DNA from: JAPORY01 sp965215385
GTDB lineage: Bacteria > Pseudomonadota > Alphaproteobacteria > Rhodobacterales > Rhodobacteraceae
DNA: 64,000 bases
Direction of reading: 5' to 3'
NCBI GenBank assembly: GCA_965215385.1
Contig: OZ244059.1
Coordinates: 1,240,001-1,304,000 of the forward strand
Under the pieces are notes generated by a model, which saw nothing but the letters and a program-made list of their open reading frames with translations, searched no databases and had not been told where the DNA came from. A program made the position numbers and the translations under genes. This document shows positions 45,577 through 55,928 of the stretch, in pieces. Positions within the stretch are counted from its first letter, which is position 1. Every line of letters begins with the position of its first letter.

Positions 45577-46026
45577 GTGATATTGGGTATTGGAACAGAC
45601 ATAACCAACATTGATCGTATTCGGCGAACATTGCATCGATTCGGTGATCGATTTAAACAGCGCGTCTTCTCTGGCGTGGAGCGGAGCAAAGCTGAGCGGC
45701 GACTCGACGACGTTGGCACCTACGCCAAGCGATGGGCCGCAAAAGAAGCCTGCTGCAAGGCTCTAGGAACAGGCTTACGAATGGGAATCTCTTGGCAAGA
45801 TATGATTGTTCATAATGCTGTTTCTGGCCAGCCAACACTGCAGTTGACGGGATGGGCCGCGAGCCGGTTGAATGACATCACGCCGCTTGGGCATACCGCC
45901 TCGATACATCTTTCCCTCACCGATGACTATCCTTGGGCGCAGGCGTTTGTGGTCATTGAAGCGACTCCCGCAATCCAGCAAAACCGACAGGACCGATCAA
46001 GATTTGTTCTTTCCAACCTATCGTAA
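45577..46026 (+). CDS. acpS: Holo-[acyl-carrier-protein] synthase
   Basis: Adds the phosphopantetheine arm of CoA to ACP. The two signatures are clear: ILGIGTDITNIDRI with the Mg-binding aspartate, and WAAKEACCKALGTG with the catalytic glutamate near residue 55. GTG start at 45577, three bases after the hydrolase stop. 149 residues, slightly longer than usual because of a tail (PAIQQNRQDRSRFVLSN). Confidence 0.95.
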   Translation: MILGIGTDITNIDRIRRTLHRFGDRFKQRVFSGVERSKAERRLDDVGTYAKRWAAKEACCKALGTGLRMGISWQDMIVHNAVSGQPTLQLTGWAASRLNDITPLGHTASIHLSLTDDYPWAQAFVVIEATPAIQQNRQDRSRFVLSNLS

Positions 46027-46055
46027 GCAGCAAGTAATTTCCCAACGGACATCAA

Positions 46056-46892
46056 ATGGCCAAAAAATCCGGACTTTATCGCGGTTTCATTGAAACGACA
46101 AAAACGATCATATACGCTCTATTGATTGCTGGAGTATTTCGTACCTTTATTTTTCAGCCATTCTGGATTCCATCGGGTTCTATGAAAGAGACCCTGCTCA
46201 TTGGAGACTTTCTTTTCGTCAACAAGATGGTCTATGGCTACTCGTTCGCCTCTTGTCCAAGTATTCGCATCGGCTCCCTTGGCATTGATATCTCTTCTGC
46301 GGATATGTGTCGAATTTTCAAGGGCAACAACGCTCGTTTTTGGGCTGGAAGTCCTGAACGCGGCGACGTGGTCGTTTTTAGCCATCCGGTCACCGCGACA
46401 GATTTCATCAAGAGAATTGTTGGCATGCCGGGTGATACGGTGCAGATGGTCAACGGCGTCTTGATCATCAACGGGGAGGCCGTCTCATTGCAAGATGCTG
46501 GTACCCATACCGAAATCGCCGATTTTCAGGGAAATAGAGGCGTAATGCCAAGGTGTTCTAATGGAATCATTGGTCAAGGTGGAACCTGTGAAAAACAACG
46601 GCAGCTAGAGACCTTGCCGAACGGACGCAGTCACACTGTCCTGAATATTCGCGATCAAAGTTCGGATAATACCCAAGAATACGAGGTCCCCGAAGGTCAC
46701 TACTTCGTCGTCGGCGATAATCGGGACAATTCGTCAGATAGTCGCTTTTCAACTGGAGTCGGCGGTGTTGGTTTTGTTCCGTATGAAAACCTCGTCGGGC
46801 GGGCTGATCGTATCTTTTTCTCGTCTGCTGGCAATTCGCTGTTTTTTTTCTGGACTTGGCGCAGCGACCGTTTCTTTAAGTCAATCGAGTGA
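46056..46892 (+). CDS. lepB: Signal peptidase I
   Basis: Cuts signal peptides from exported proteins at the outer face of the inner membrane. One N-terminal membrane helix, then the catalytic serine in FWIPSGSMKETLLIGDF and the catalytic lysine in TDFIKRIVGMPGDTVQ. GDNRDNSSDSR and the C-terminal VGRADRIFFS motif are present. 278 residues. The TGA stop overlaps the GTG start of rnc by 4 bases. The two poly-C exported proteins have cleavage sites that fit this enzyme. Confidence 0.96.
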   Translation: MAKKSGLYRGFIETTKTIIYALLIAGVFRTFIFQPFWIPSGSMKETLLIGDFLFVNKMVYGYSFASCPSIRIGSLGIDISSADMCRIFKGNNARFWAGSPERGDVVVFSHPVTATDFIKRIVGMPGDTVQMVNGVLIINGEAVSLQDAGTHTEIADFQGNRGVMPRCSNGIIGQGGTCEKQRQLETLPNGRSHTVLNIRDQSSDNTQEYEVPEGHYFVVGDNRDNSSDSRFSTGVGGVGFVPYENLVGRADRIFFSSAGNSLFFFWTWRSDRFFKSIE

Positions 46893-47575
46893 CTCGCGAA
46901 GACCAACTCAAAGCTTTTGAGGCGCGAATCGGGCATAAGTTTCGCACCCGCGACCTCTTGGCAAGAGCGGTCACACACACCTCGAAAAAAAGTACCGATC
47001 GCGAAAATAACCAACAACTTGAGTTTTTGGGAGATCGCGTTCTCGGATTAATAATTGCTGAGGTACTTCTTGAAGTCGACCCCGACGTCGCTGTTGGCAA
47101 TCTGGCACCTCGATTTAATCGTTTAATTTGTAATAAGACCTGTGCAGAAATTGCCCGCTTAATCAAACTGGGCGAAGTTCTTTCGTTGGGTCGAACTGAA
47201 GTGCTCTCCGGAGGACGACGCAAAGACGCGGTGTTGGGAGATGCACTAGAGGCGGTCATCGCGGCGGTATTCTATGATGCCGGATTGGAAAAAGCTCGGC
47301 GGGTTGTGCGGCGTCTCTGGGGTGAGAGAATTCGTGAAGTCGCGACCGATTCGCGGGATTCGAAGTCGTTGCTGCAACAATGGGCGCAGGCCAGAAGCAT
47401 GATGCCGCCAAGTTATACTGTGATTTCTCAAAAAGGTCCCGATCACGCTCCAACTTTTTTTGTCAAAGTCGATTTACCAGACGGGCAGTCGGCGACGGCT
47501 AAAGCCAACTCCAAACGCCAAGCGGAGCAAGCTGCTGCGGAACTGCTGATGTCGACTCTGGTCGAAGAAGCATGA
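46889..47575 (+). CDS. rnc: Ribonuclease III
   Basis: Cuts double-stranded RNA, including rRNA precursors. The signature QQLEFLGDRVLGLIIAEVLL is at about residues 40-59 and the second acidic cluster at DAVLGDALEAVIAAVFYDAG. The C-terminal dsRNA-binding domain ends with ANSKRQAEQAAAELLM. GTG start overlaps lepB, and the stop overlaps the era ATG by 4 bases, so the three genes are coupled. 228 residues. Confidence 0.96.
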   Translation: MTREDQLKAFEARIGHKFRTRDLLARAVTHTSKKSTDRENNQQLEFLGDRVLGLIIAEVLLEVDPDVAVGNLAPRFNRLICNKTCAEIARLIKLGEVLSLGRTEVLSGGRRKDAVLGDALEAVIAAVFYDAGLEKARRVVRRLWGERIREVATDSRDSKSLLQQWAQARSMMPPSYTVISQKGPDHAPTFFVKVDLPDGQSATAKANSKRQAEQAAAELLMSTLVEEA

Positions 47576-48480
47576 CATCTAGAGCGGGTTTTGTCGCGCT
47601 GATTGGGGAGCCGAACGCTGGCAAATCGGCGTTGATGAATACGCTTATTGGTTCTAAAATTTCAATTGTTACCCATAAAGTTCAAACGACTCGCATGCGG
47701 ATACGCGGCGTTATGAACCGTCGAAATACGCAAATCGTTTTTGTTGACACCCCCGGTATCTTTGCGCCACGCCGTCGCTTAGATCATGCGATGGTAACGG
47801 CCGCTTGGAACAGCGTAAAAGATGCTGACGTAATTCTTGTCCTTTATGAGGCGCATCGTGGCATCACACCCGGAATCGAGGACATCATTGCGTCTCTAAA
47901 AGCGCGAAACCTACATCAGCGTATTGCGGCGGTCGTGAATAAAATTGACCGCGTGAAACGCAATGCACTCTTGCAGATCACAGACCAAATTAATGCCCAA
48001 TTCAATTTTGAACAGACCTTCTTGGTATCAGCGACCAAGAGTGATGGCGTTACCGATTTGCGAGATTGGTTGACCGGTGAGATACCAAAAAATCCTTGGT
48101 TTTTTGACCGCGATCAGGTTTCCGACTTGCCACTGCGACTGTTGGCGGCAGAGCGGACACGAGAGAAACTGATGGTGCGCTTGCACCAAGAAATTCCTTA
48201 TCAACTCACGGTGGAAGGCGAGAATTGGGAGGAACTGAACGACGGTTCGGTCCGAATTTCCCAGGTTATTTATGTCAATCGCAAGGGGCATAAGGGGCTA
48301 GTCCTCGGCAATCGCGGTGCGACTATCAAAGCTGTCAGTACAGCGGCACGAATTGACTTGGAGCATTTCTTGCAGCGTCGAGTACACTTATTCTTACGAG
48401 TGAAGGTACGACCGGGTTGGTTAGATGAACGAGAGCGCTTTGCCGAAATGGGACTGGAGTTTCAGGACCAGCTCTCTTGA
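47572..48480 (+). CDS. era: GTPase Era
   Basis: Binds the 3' end of 16S rRNA during 30S assembly. G1 GEPNAGKSALMNTL near residues 11-24, effector SIVTHKVQTTR, G3 FVDTPGIF and G4 NKID are all present. The C-terminal KH domain has LGNRGATIKAVSTAAR. 302 residues, normal. Stop overlaps the next gene's TTG start. Confidence 0.97.
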   Translation: MTSRAGFVALIGEPNAGKSALMNTLIGSKISIVTHKVQTTRMRIRGVMNRRNTQIVFVDTPGIFAPRRRLDHAMVTAAWNSVKDADVILVLYEAHRGITPGIEDIIASLKARNLHQRIAAVVNKIDRVKRNALLQITDQINAQFNFEQTFLVSATKSDGVTDLRDWLTGEIPKNPWFFDRDQVSDLPLRLLAAERTREKLMVRLHQEIPYQLTVEGENWEELNDGSVRISQVIYVNRKGHKGLVLGNRGATIKAVSTAARIDLEHFLQRRVHLFLRVKVRPGWLDERERFAEMGLEFQDQLS

Positions 48481-48806
48481 CACGGTTAACATCACAGTTT
48501 TGGGTGCAGGTTTACCTGCAACGATTGCAACTCGCAGGAATATCGGGCTATGTTGTCGCCCACGGGGATGATACCGCTGGCGCGATTCTGGTTAAGCTCA
48601 ATACGCTTGATGGTGATGCTTCGACTTATCAGCGATCTTTTGATCCGCAGTCTGGAAATTCAGCGTGGATGCTTCTCAATCAAACGAGTGAAGCTGACAT
48701 TGATGCCAGTATTCAGCGGCATTGTGCGCGTGATCCTGATCTGTGGGTAATTGAGGTTGAAGATCGTTTGGGTCGGCACTTGCTGGATCAATCGGGTTTA
48801 GATTGA
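48477..48806 (+). CDS. DUF1491 family protein
   Basis: 109-residue protein typical of alphaproteobacteria between era and recO. Family pattern: LTSQFWVQVYLQRLQLAGI, then GAILVKLNTLDGDAS and the C-terminal RDPDLWVIEVEDRLGRHLLD. TTG start at 48477 overlaps the era stop by 4 bases, so it belongs to the lepB - rnc - era operon. Function unknown. Confidence 0.85.
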   Translation: MTRLTSQFWVQVYLQRLQLAGISGYVVAHGDDTAGAILVKLNTLDGDASTYQRSFDPQSGNSAWMLLNQTSEADIDASIQRHCARDPDLWVIEVEDRLGRHLLDQSGLD

Positions 48807-49296
48807 TTGCCCACGAAAGAAATTTTGCTTGTGGCTCAAGGAAACATAGCGTTGCCGAAAAATGATGACATTGCACCGGTATCGCGCAGTAGCAGCGAGA
48901 CCAACAAACGGTTGATCGGACTTTCCCGTCGATTAGGCATCAACCAAAATTCTAGGAAAAGAGACCCGATTCTCTGACCACAATAGCTTCAGTCCCTATT
49001 CTTCGTGTTTTGCTGAGACTAGGCGAATTTAGTGTGATGCCGATGCTATGAATTTTGAGGTTACGGAAAGCTTTCCGCGGCTGCAGCAGCGACACAAAAG
49101 AGTATCTCGCTAGCAGTCTGCAAATACTGCAAGGCGGTTTAATCGCCGAAGCTTTCTTGGGGATAGTTGATTCGCACCCAAAAGCCTCTTGAAGCGCACG
49201 AACAAACGTTTTTGAAAGTCTAGTCGTTCGCGCTTGCGGTAATGAGACCCAATTACGAGGATTTGGACGAATTCTAAGCGATTTTGGTCGCTCAAG
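48807..49296. other. Gap after DUF1491
   Basis: About 490 bases of a 990-base interruption between DUF1491 and recO. No gene recognised. Confidence 0.45.
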
Positions 49297-49578
49297 CTAG
49301 TCGGTTGGTAAACCGATCAGCAGACCGAGAAAAGCAAAGCCAGCACCAATTACCGCAATGGTGATCGCAATCTGAGCGATTCCGAAGCCAATAGTGCACT
49401 GCAAATTGTCCTTGTCGCGCTGTGCGGCTTCCTTGCGCATCGCCGCCAGACTGACATCAATGCGAGATTCCATTGCTTCGTTTCTCACTATGATTGCTTC
49501 TAGTTGTCAGCGGACAGACTTTAACTCTCCGCGGAACTCGGCAATCGCCAGTGGGTTATCGCGTTCTTCAGTCTGCTC
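49297..49578 (-). pseudogene. Broken coiled-coil protein with a membrane anchor
   Basis: The minus-strand frame reads TEERDNPLAIAEFRGELKSVR, then a TGA (49507-49509), then QLEAIIVRNEAMESRIDVSL, KEAAQRDKDNLQ and a hydrophobic end IAITIAVIGAGFAFLGLLIG. One further stop (49579-49581) closes the upstream side. The layout (charged helix, then one membrane segment, short tail) matches the intact gene at 36036-36365, although sequence similarity is low. Confidence 0.6.
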
Positions 49579-49795
49579 TCAAGGCATTGCCCGGATGCGA
49601 CCCAATGACCCTTTAGCGATCAAGTGAAACCCAGCGAACCGAACTTATCGCCGGTCCACGATTCTGTGGCCGGTTGCGTGCCATTAGCATAAGGACTACG
49701 TTTAAAAGCGCAAGCGTTGTTGTATAATCAGGCCCAAAGCAGAAGCGTCTCAACCGATGATTTTTCTGCTTTGCCGATGCTATGGAGCGAAATTG

Positions 49796-50533
49796 ATGAT
49801 CACTTGGCACTCCGAAGGCATCCTCTTATCAACCAAGCCGCACGGCGAAACTGCCGTTATAATTTGCGTATTTACCGAAGAGCACGGCCGCTATTTTGGC
49901 ATTGTTCACGGCGGTCGCAGTCGGCGCGTCGCCCCGATTTTACAGCCCAGTGCACAACTCGACTTGGAATGGCGAGCTCGCCTTGAGGAGCACTTAGGAA
50001 CTTTTCGGGTAGAACTCAAGAAAAGTCGAGTCGCAAACCTGTTGTCAAGCAAACTGAAATTAGCCGAACTAAATGCCGTGCTGAGCCTGTTGATGTTCGC
50101 TCTGCCAGAACGCCAAAAACACCGGAAATTATACCTGCGAACCGAACAGCTACTCGATCAACTCAGTCAAGGTGAAAATTGGCTAAAAGCCTATCTAGAC
50201 TGGGAACTTGTCTTGCTGGCTGAAACTGGCTTTGGGTTGAACTTAGCGACTTGCGCCGTGACTGGAAGATCAGATGATTTGCGCTACGTTTCACCGAAAA
50301 CCGGCCGCGCGATTTCGTCACAAGCGGCAGGGAAATGGGCAGCACGACTGCTGCCGTTCCCAAATTCTCTAAAGTCGAATGCTTGCGTTTCAAGCACTGA
50401 GATTACGCAAGCACTAGCGGTTACTGGGCACTTCTTGACATCAAAACTAGCACCGGCTCTCGGTTATAATAGACTGCCTGAAGCGCGTACGCGTTTTCTA
50501 CGCTTACTGAACGCTAAGACGCCACCACAGTGA
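49796..50533 (+). CDS. recO: DNA repair protein RecO
   Basis: Helps load RecA onto SSB-coated DNA. The N-terminal OB fold is typical: ITWHSEGILLSTKPHGETAV, then FTEEHGRYFGIVHGGRSRR and ILQPSAQLDLEWRARL. The C-terminal helical part has ETGFGLNLATCAVTG and ISSQAAGKW. ATG at 49796 chosen because GGAG lies eight bases upstream; a longer frame starts at 49757. 245 residues, normal. Confidence 0.93.
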   Translation: MITWHSEGILLSTKPHGETAVIICVFTEEHGRYFGIVHGGRSRRVAPILQPSAQLDLEWRARLEEHLGTFRVELKKSRVANLLSSKLKLAELNAVLSLLMFALPERQKHRKLYLRTEQLLDQLSQGENWLKAYLDWELVLLAETGFGLNLATCAVTGRSDDLRYVSPKTGRAISSQAAGKWAARLLPFPNSLKSNACVSSTEITQALAVTGHFLTSKLAPALGYNRLPEARTRFLRLLNAKTPPQ

Positions 50534-50597
50534 CGATTTCAAAACGACCAAGAAGTCGGCTTTTCGGGTTAGGCAACGAGTCGCAACTGTCGTGCGA

Positions 50598-52286
50598 CTA
50601 TTGTAAGAGACGGCGAGCGATCAATTGCGCCTGGATTTCCGAGGCACCCTCAAATATGCTTAGAATACGAGCGTCACATAGAACCCGCGAAATGCGATAT
50701 TCCAAGGCAAATCCATTACCTCCGTGGATCTGCAAACTATTATCTGCACAAGCCCAGGCAACGCGAGCAGCGAGCAATTTTGCCATCCCGGCCACTAAGT
50801 CACAGCGAATACCCTGATCTTTTTCAGTTGCCGAGAAGTAGGTAAGTTGGCGCACAATCATTATTTCAACAGCCATCATCGCAAGTTTATTCGCGACTCG
50901 TGGAAAATCAATTAAGGGCTTGCCGAACTGTTTACGTTCCTCGGCATAACTCATTGCGAGATCAAGTGCGGATTGAGCCACACCAACCGCTCGCGCCGCC
51001 GTCTGAATTCGTGCGGACTCAAAGGTCTGCATTAATTGTTTGAAGCCCTTGCCCTCGGTGCCCCCAAGCAGATTTTTTGCTTCGACCAAAAAGTTATCAA
51101 AGCCGATTTCGTATTCCTTCATGCCGCGATAACCCAAGACTTCTATTTCGCCGCCGGTGATACCTGCGGTTGGGAACGGTTCCGCGTCGGTCCCAGGCGT
51201 CTTTTCCGCCAAAAACATACTGAGCCCTCGATAATCATCGGTATCGGGATCGGTGCGAGCTAACAGCGTCATCACCTGGGTTCGTGCCGCGTGCGTTATC
51301 CAGGTTTTATTACCCGTAATCCGATAATCTCCATTATCGTTGCGCACCGCACGCGTACGAAGAGAACCCAGATCAGAGCCAGTATTCGGTTCCGTGAACA
51401 CGGCGGTGGGTAAGATATCGGCCGAAGCGATTTTTGGCAGCCAGTATGCCTTTTGCGCTGCGGTTCCACCCGCCAAAATGAGTTCAGCCGCGATTTCGCT
51501 CCTGGTTGCGAGCGAACCAACGCCAATATAACCGCGCGATAACTCTTCAGAAACAACGCACATGGAGGCTTTCGGTAAGCCTAATCCGCCAAATTCTTCT
51601 GGAATTGTCAGTCCGAACACGCCCAATTCCGCAAGTTCCTTGATCATTGCCATTGGGATTAGTTCATCGCGTAAATGCCACTCGTGCGCCTTCGGGTCTA
51701 TCTGCTCAATAGCGTAACGCCGAAACTGATCCCGAATCATTTCTAATTCAGTGTCAAGACCCGCATCTCCGAAGATCGTCGCACCGCTAAGCTGGCGCAT
51801 TAACTCAGTGAGACGCATCCGCGCCGCATGCGTATTACCGCCATGCATCAGAATCTTGACCTCAGACGTCATAAAATCGTCTATTTCGTCGGCGGACAGC
51901 CCCAGATCTTGCAGGCGCACAATCTCGGTCTGACTCATCTGCAGCCCACCGGAAATCTGACAGAGATATTCGCCAAAAGCGATTTGCAGGATTAACTGCT
52001 CGATTTCGCTAAATTTGCCGTCGCCGTGCAAGCGATCTGCCCAATTGAACATCTGACGAAGGCTCTCACGGTAGGTCGCCAACCAAGCCAAACCGTGCGT
52101 TGCGGTCTGGGCTCGTTCAATCTCAGATACTTGGATTTGGTCACCGTTACCGATATCGCCGCGCAATTGATCAATGGCGCGAACAAATAAACGGTCTACA
52201 GCGACAATAGCCCGATCGCTAAGTCTCAGAAGATCCTCAAGTATCGGGTTAGTCTCGATAGCAGAGTTTTTCTCGTCACGAGCCAT
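50598..52286 (-). CDS. mcd: (2S)-methylsuccinyl-CoA dehydrogenase (acyl-CoA dehydrogenase family)
   Basis: Flavoenzyme of the ethylmalonyl-CoA pathway for acetyl-CoA assimilation, oxidising (2S)-methylsuccinyl-CoA to mesaconyl-CoA. Its N-terminal ~150 residues are the extension specific to this enzyme (THGLAWLATYRESLRQMFNW, then LQIAFGEYLCQISGGLQMSQ). The standard dehydrogenase domain follows (FGLTIPEEFGGLGLPKASMC, FTEPNTGSDLGSLRTRAVRN, QIHGGNGFALEYRISRVLCD and IFEGASEIQ). ATG at 52286; 562 residues. Upstream and downstream pathway genes (ccr, ecm, epi) are not in the window. The pathway needs B12, which suits cobU nearby. Confidence 0.85.
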   Translation of the reverse strand: MARDEKNSAIETNPILEDLLRLSDRAIVAVDRLFVRAIDQLRGDIGNGDQIQVSEIERAQTATHGLAWLATYRESLRQMFNWADRLHGDGKFSEIEQLILQIAFGEYLCQISGGLQMSQTEIVRLQDLGLSADEIDDFMTSEVKILMHGGNTHAARMRLTELMRQLSGATIFGDAGLDTELEMIRDQFRRYAIEQIDPKAHEWHLRDELIPMAMIKELAELGVFGLTIPEEFGGLGLPKASMCVVSEELSRGYIGVGSLATRSEIAAELILAGGTAAQKAYWLPKIASADILPTAVFTEPNTGSDLGSLRTRAVRNDNGDYRITGNKTWITHAARTQVMTLLARTDPDTDDYRGLSMFLAEKTPGTDAEPFPTAGITGGEIEVLGYRGMKEYEIGFDNFLVEAKNLLGGTEGKGFKQLMQTFESARIQTAARAVGVAQSALDLAMSYAEERKQFGKPLIDFPRVANKLAMMAVEIMIVRQLTYFSATEKDQGIRCDLVAGMAKLLAARVAWACADNSLQIHGGNGFALEYRISRVLCDARILSIFEGASEIQAQLIARRLLQ

Positions 52287-52961
52287 GGCGTTGACCCTTT
52301 CGGTTCCAGATGCGTAGTAAAAACAAGCGGCTTTAGAGATTGAGACCAACATCACAATTTGCTGTATCTTCTGATCAATCAGTCGAACTCAACAAACGAT
52401 ATTGATCATTCCCCACCAAAAACTATGAGTTGGTAGGCTTTTAAGGCGCGAAAATATTCCAAGGGCAACATCCGTGACGGGATTCACTCCAATACCAATT
52501 CCATTAACTCAATCGCCTCCACAGTGAGGTCTAACGAAAACAAATTCTGAGTCGCTCAGCGATACTGCCTTTCGACCTAGAGTTGCAGTAGGAGATTTCA
52601 ACAACAGGCAGCACCTGCCCGCAAGACGGAAACATATGTTATCGGCAATTGCGATGCCGTCGTAAACCAGCTTGCAACTGGCGCAACGAAGAACTGAGTA
52701 ATTGCGAGTGCAAATTGACACTGTTGTTCATCGACACCGTCTGGATACTCGCAAATAATCTCTTCGACAACCGCTGGCAGTACGCGCTGAAGGAATCTAT
52801 TGACGCAATGCTACAGTCAACGACAAGCAAACGATGGCAGTCACATTGTCACAGCGAATTTTCACGGAGAATGACATTAAAGTGGGACGCCGAGAACGCC
52901 ACGATACGGTACGATTTGAGAAAATTTCCGATCAAATTCGTGGCACTAAATAAGCATAGCT
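52287..52961. other. Gap between mcd and the TauE-like gene
   Basis: About 675 bases between divergent genes. The promoters of both should lie here. No coding sequence, repeat or RNA structure recognised. Confidence 0.45.
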
Positions 52962-53729
52962 ATGCTTGATCTGCTCGGTCTAACGACGACGACTGCAGTA
53001 CTCGCTATTGCTGTGACGATAGCGGCCGGCATTGTTAAAGGTACGATCGGGTTTGCTTTACCGCTCATTATGATCTCCGGCCTATCAATCATCATGGAGC
53101 CCAAACTCGCTCTCGCCGCTATTGTGCTGCCGGCACTGTTAACCAATCTTCACCAGACTTTCCGCAACGGCATTCGAACGGCCTTGGAGGCGACAACCGA
53201 GCACTGGCGATTTATGTTGGCAACTTGCTTGGTGCTAGCGCTAACGGCTCAAAGTGTCGCAATCATCCCATCGCACGTCCTATATCTCGTGATCGGCGTA
53301 CCTGTCGTCACCCTTGCCAGCATCCAATTGATTGGTTTCGGGGTCATGATTTCCCCCCAACACCGCGTGCGAGCAGAATGGATAATCGGCTCAATAACGG
53401 GGATTTTTGGCGGAATTTCTGCGACCTGGGGACCGACCACAGTATTATATTTGCTGGCGATAAACTCGCCGAAGTCACGCCAGATCATCGTGCAAGGCGC
53501 CGTTTACGGGATTGGCTCTATTGCCTACCTTATGGCTCATCTGCAGTCCGGGATATTTAACCTTGATAATGCCTTCCTGTCGGCATTCCTCATTGTACCA
53601 GCATTGACTGGTATGGCGATTGGAATGCGTCTTCAACAAGCGTTAGACGCGAATCGATTTCGGACTGTAACTCTGATAATCTTGGTCCTCTTAGGCTTGA
53701 ATCTGATTCGGCGCGGAATTTTTGTCTGA
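52962..53729 (+). CDS. TauE/SafE family membrane permease
   Basis: Inner-membrane protein with about 7-8 hydrophobic segments, 255 residues. The family's duplicated motif is seen as GIVKGTIGFALPLIMISGL near residues 23-41 and GIFGGISATWGPTTVLYLLA near 145-164. Members export organic anions such as sulfite or sulfoacetate, or take up related compounds. Substrate unknown. It converges on pckA. Confidence 0.8.
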   Translation: MLDLLGLTTTTAVLAIAVTIAAGIVKGTIGFALPLIMISGLSIIMEPKLALAAIVLPALLTNLHQTFRNGIRTALEATTEHWRFMLATCLVLALTAQSVAIIPSHVLYLVIGVPVVTLASIQLIGFGVMISPQHRVRAEWIIGSITGIFGGISATWGPTTVLYLLAINSPKSRQIIVQGAVYGIGSIAYLMAHLQSGIFNLDNAFLSAFLIVPALTGMAIGMRLQQALDANRFRTVTLIILVLLGLNLIRRGIFV

Positions 53730-53922
53730 TAGTCAGGCCACGCCAAGCAACATCAGGGCAGACCAACAATACATTTCCGAGAAATTATACCGCATTGATT
53801 GAATGGGCGATGACAGGCAGCACCAAAAAATAACCGAAAAAACGATCTGACAGACATTTTTTGCAACAAAATCTGCACGGCTAGCGATTCGACCACACTC
53901 AGCGCGATAGATTTTCCAATGA

Positions 53923-55530
53923 TCAATCGACGCCCTTTAGGGCCGTGGCTTTGACGTCAGGTGCAACGTTGGGAAGAAATTGCCGGAAGTTCTCTTCAAA
54001 CATCTCAACCAGCTTCCGCGCCTGTTGATCATATGCCCTACCATTTGCCCAAGTGCGACGCGGATCAAGGAGGGTCTCCGACACACCTGGCACAGAGACA
54101 GGAACAGCAAAACCAAAATGTTGGTCTGGGCGGAATTTGGTCTTCGAAACGATGCCACTGAGAGTCGCTGAAAGTAACGCCCGCGTGGCGGAAATCGGCA
54201 TTCGCTTACCCGTACCATACGGGCCACCCGTCCAACCGGTGTTAACTAACCAGCATTCCGCTTTGTGCTTTGCGATTCGTTCGCGCAAGAGATCTCCATA
54301 AATTTCCGGTCGCCGCGGCATGAAAGGGGCACCGAAACAGGTTGAGAACGTTGGTTGCGGCTCGATAACCCCGCGCTCGGTTCCGGCAACCTTAGAAGTA
54401 AAGCCAGAAAGAAAATGATAAATTGCCGCCGCCGGCGTGAGCCGAGCGATCGGCGGCAACACGCCGAACGCGTCACAGGTAAGCATAATGATGTTGCTCG
54501 GATGACCACCGATTCCGCTCGATGACGCGCTCGCAATGTAATCGAGAGGGTAAGCGCAGCGCATATTTGCGGTGATACTGTCGTCGTCAAAATCCAGATC
54601 AAAGGTTTCTGGATCATGCTGCATATTCTCAATGATCGTACCAAACATCTGCGTCGTGGCAAAGATCTCAGGCTCGGCCGCATTGCTCAGTGAGAGCGTT
54701 TTTGCATAACACCCCCCTTCAAAATTGGAGATACCTTGATCTGACCAAGCATGCTCATCATCGCCGATCAGAACTCGCTTTGGATCGGAGGAAAGCGTCG
54801 TCTTGCCCGTGCCCGATAGGCCAAAAAATATCGCGGTGTTCGCGGGATTACCAACTTCATGATTCGCCGAGCAATGCATCGGCATAATATTTTTCTCCGG
54901 CAGGAGAAAATTCAATAGGGTGAAAACCGACTTCTTATTTTCGCCAGCATATCTCGTACCGGCTATCAGAATCATCTTCCGGCCGAGATCAAGAGCAATA
55001 ACCGTCTCAGAGCGACACCCGTGCCGTGCGGGATTGGCCCGAAAACTTGGGCAATTGATCAAAATGCAGTCGGCAGTATAATCGTCAAGTTCAGGCGGTT
55101 CTAATCGCCGCAAGAGATGACGAACAAAAAGACTGTGCCAAGCGAGTTCTGTTATCGCACGGACGCTCACACGGAGTTTGGGGTCAGCACCAGCAACCAA
55201 GTCTTGAACGAATAAATCTTGATCTTGCATGTGCTCAATCATGTCAGCGTGCAGCAGATCAAAGTTTTCCGAACTCATTCGTTCGTTATTTTGCCACCAA
55301 ATACTCTCCACATCCTTAGACGGACAGACGACATACTTATCATTCGGTGATCGTCCCGTATACTTCCCAGTAGTCACGAGAAACGAGCCACCTTTGCCGA
55401 GTATTCCTTCACCACGGCGCAGAGCCGTTGCCACGAGTGCCGGCTCTTGCAAATTGTAATGGATTGTACCGGAACTGATGATACCTTGGTGCTCAATCAG
55501 AAACTTTGAGTTCACTCGCCCAATTTGCAT
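53923..55530 (-). CDS. pckA: Phosphoenolpyruvate carboxykinase (ATP)
   Basis: Turns oxaloacetate, ATP into phosphoenolpyruvate and CO2, the entry to gluconeogenesis. Signatures: GKYTGRSPNDKYVV near residue 53, the P-loop GLSGTGKTTLSSDPKR near 232-247, LIGDDEHAWSDQGISNFEGG directly after it, and TCDAFGVLPPIARLTP. 535 residues, normal. In alphaproteobacteria it is transcribed away from a sensor kinase pair (chvI/chvG) and hprK. Here only hprK remains on the other side. Confidence 0.97.
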   Translation of the reverse strand: MQIGRVNSKFLIEHQGIISSGTIHYNLQEPALVATALRRGEGILGKGGSFLVTTGKYTGRSPNDKYVVCPSKDVESIWWQNNERMSSENFDLLHADMIEHMQDQDLFVQDLVAGADPKLRVSVRAITELAWHSLFVRHLLRRLEPPELDDYTADCILINCPSFRANPARHGCRSETVIALDLGRKMILIAGTRYAGENKKSVFTLLNFLLPEKNIMPMHCSANHEVGNPANTAIFFGLSGTGKTTLSSDPKRVLIGDDEHAWSDQGISNFEGGCYAKTLSLSNAAEPEIFATTQMFGTIIENMQHDPETFDLDFDDDSITANMRCAYPLDYIASASSSGIGGHPSNIIMLTCDAFGVLPPIARLTPAAAIYHFLSGFTSKVAGTERGVIEPQPTFSTCFGAPFMPRRPEIYGDLLRERIAKHKAECWLVNTGWTGGPYGTGKRMPISATRALLSATLSGIVSKTKFRPDQHFGFAVPVSVPGVSETLLDPRRTWANGRAYDQQARKLVEMFEENFRQFLPNVAPDVKATALKGVD

Positions 55531-55928
55531 CTAAAGTTGTCTCCAAACTTTCCTTCGTGGATTTAATTCTACAAACTGAACGCCTCGCCCGCGCCTCAGG
55601 CAATAAATACAGCTTGCACATCCTTCAATATACAGTGGACTATTCCATTAATAGACCCGTTCTGAAATCAAGGTATCAAAAGCGCATGCTTTTTGACTGA
55701 ATTTCGAGAATATCCCTACTACCAGTGATGGTGCAAAAGTTAATCGTTTTCTCAGATGGAAAGCTTACTGTAGGAGATGGGACGACAGCGATCACAAACC
55801 TTGGATTGGTGCGTACTGCACGATTCTAAAATATCGGATGTCGTCACAATAGATATGATGCACTGCTCACCTCCAACATTCCCGACTGCCTTGATTTTGC
55901 TCAAAGTCACGAAATTTATTGACCGGCA
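55531..55928. other. Gap between pckA and hprK
   Basis: About 400 bases between divergent genes, where many alphaproteobacteria have chvI and chvG. I found no trace of a response regulator or histidine kinase. Promoters of pckA and hprK should lie here. Confidence 0.5.
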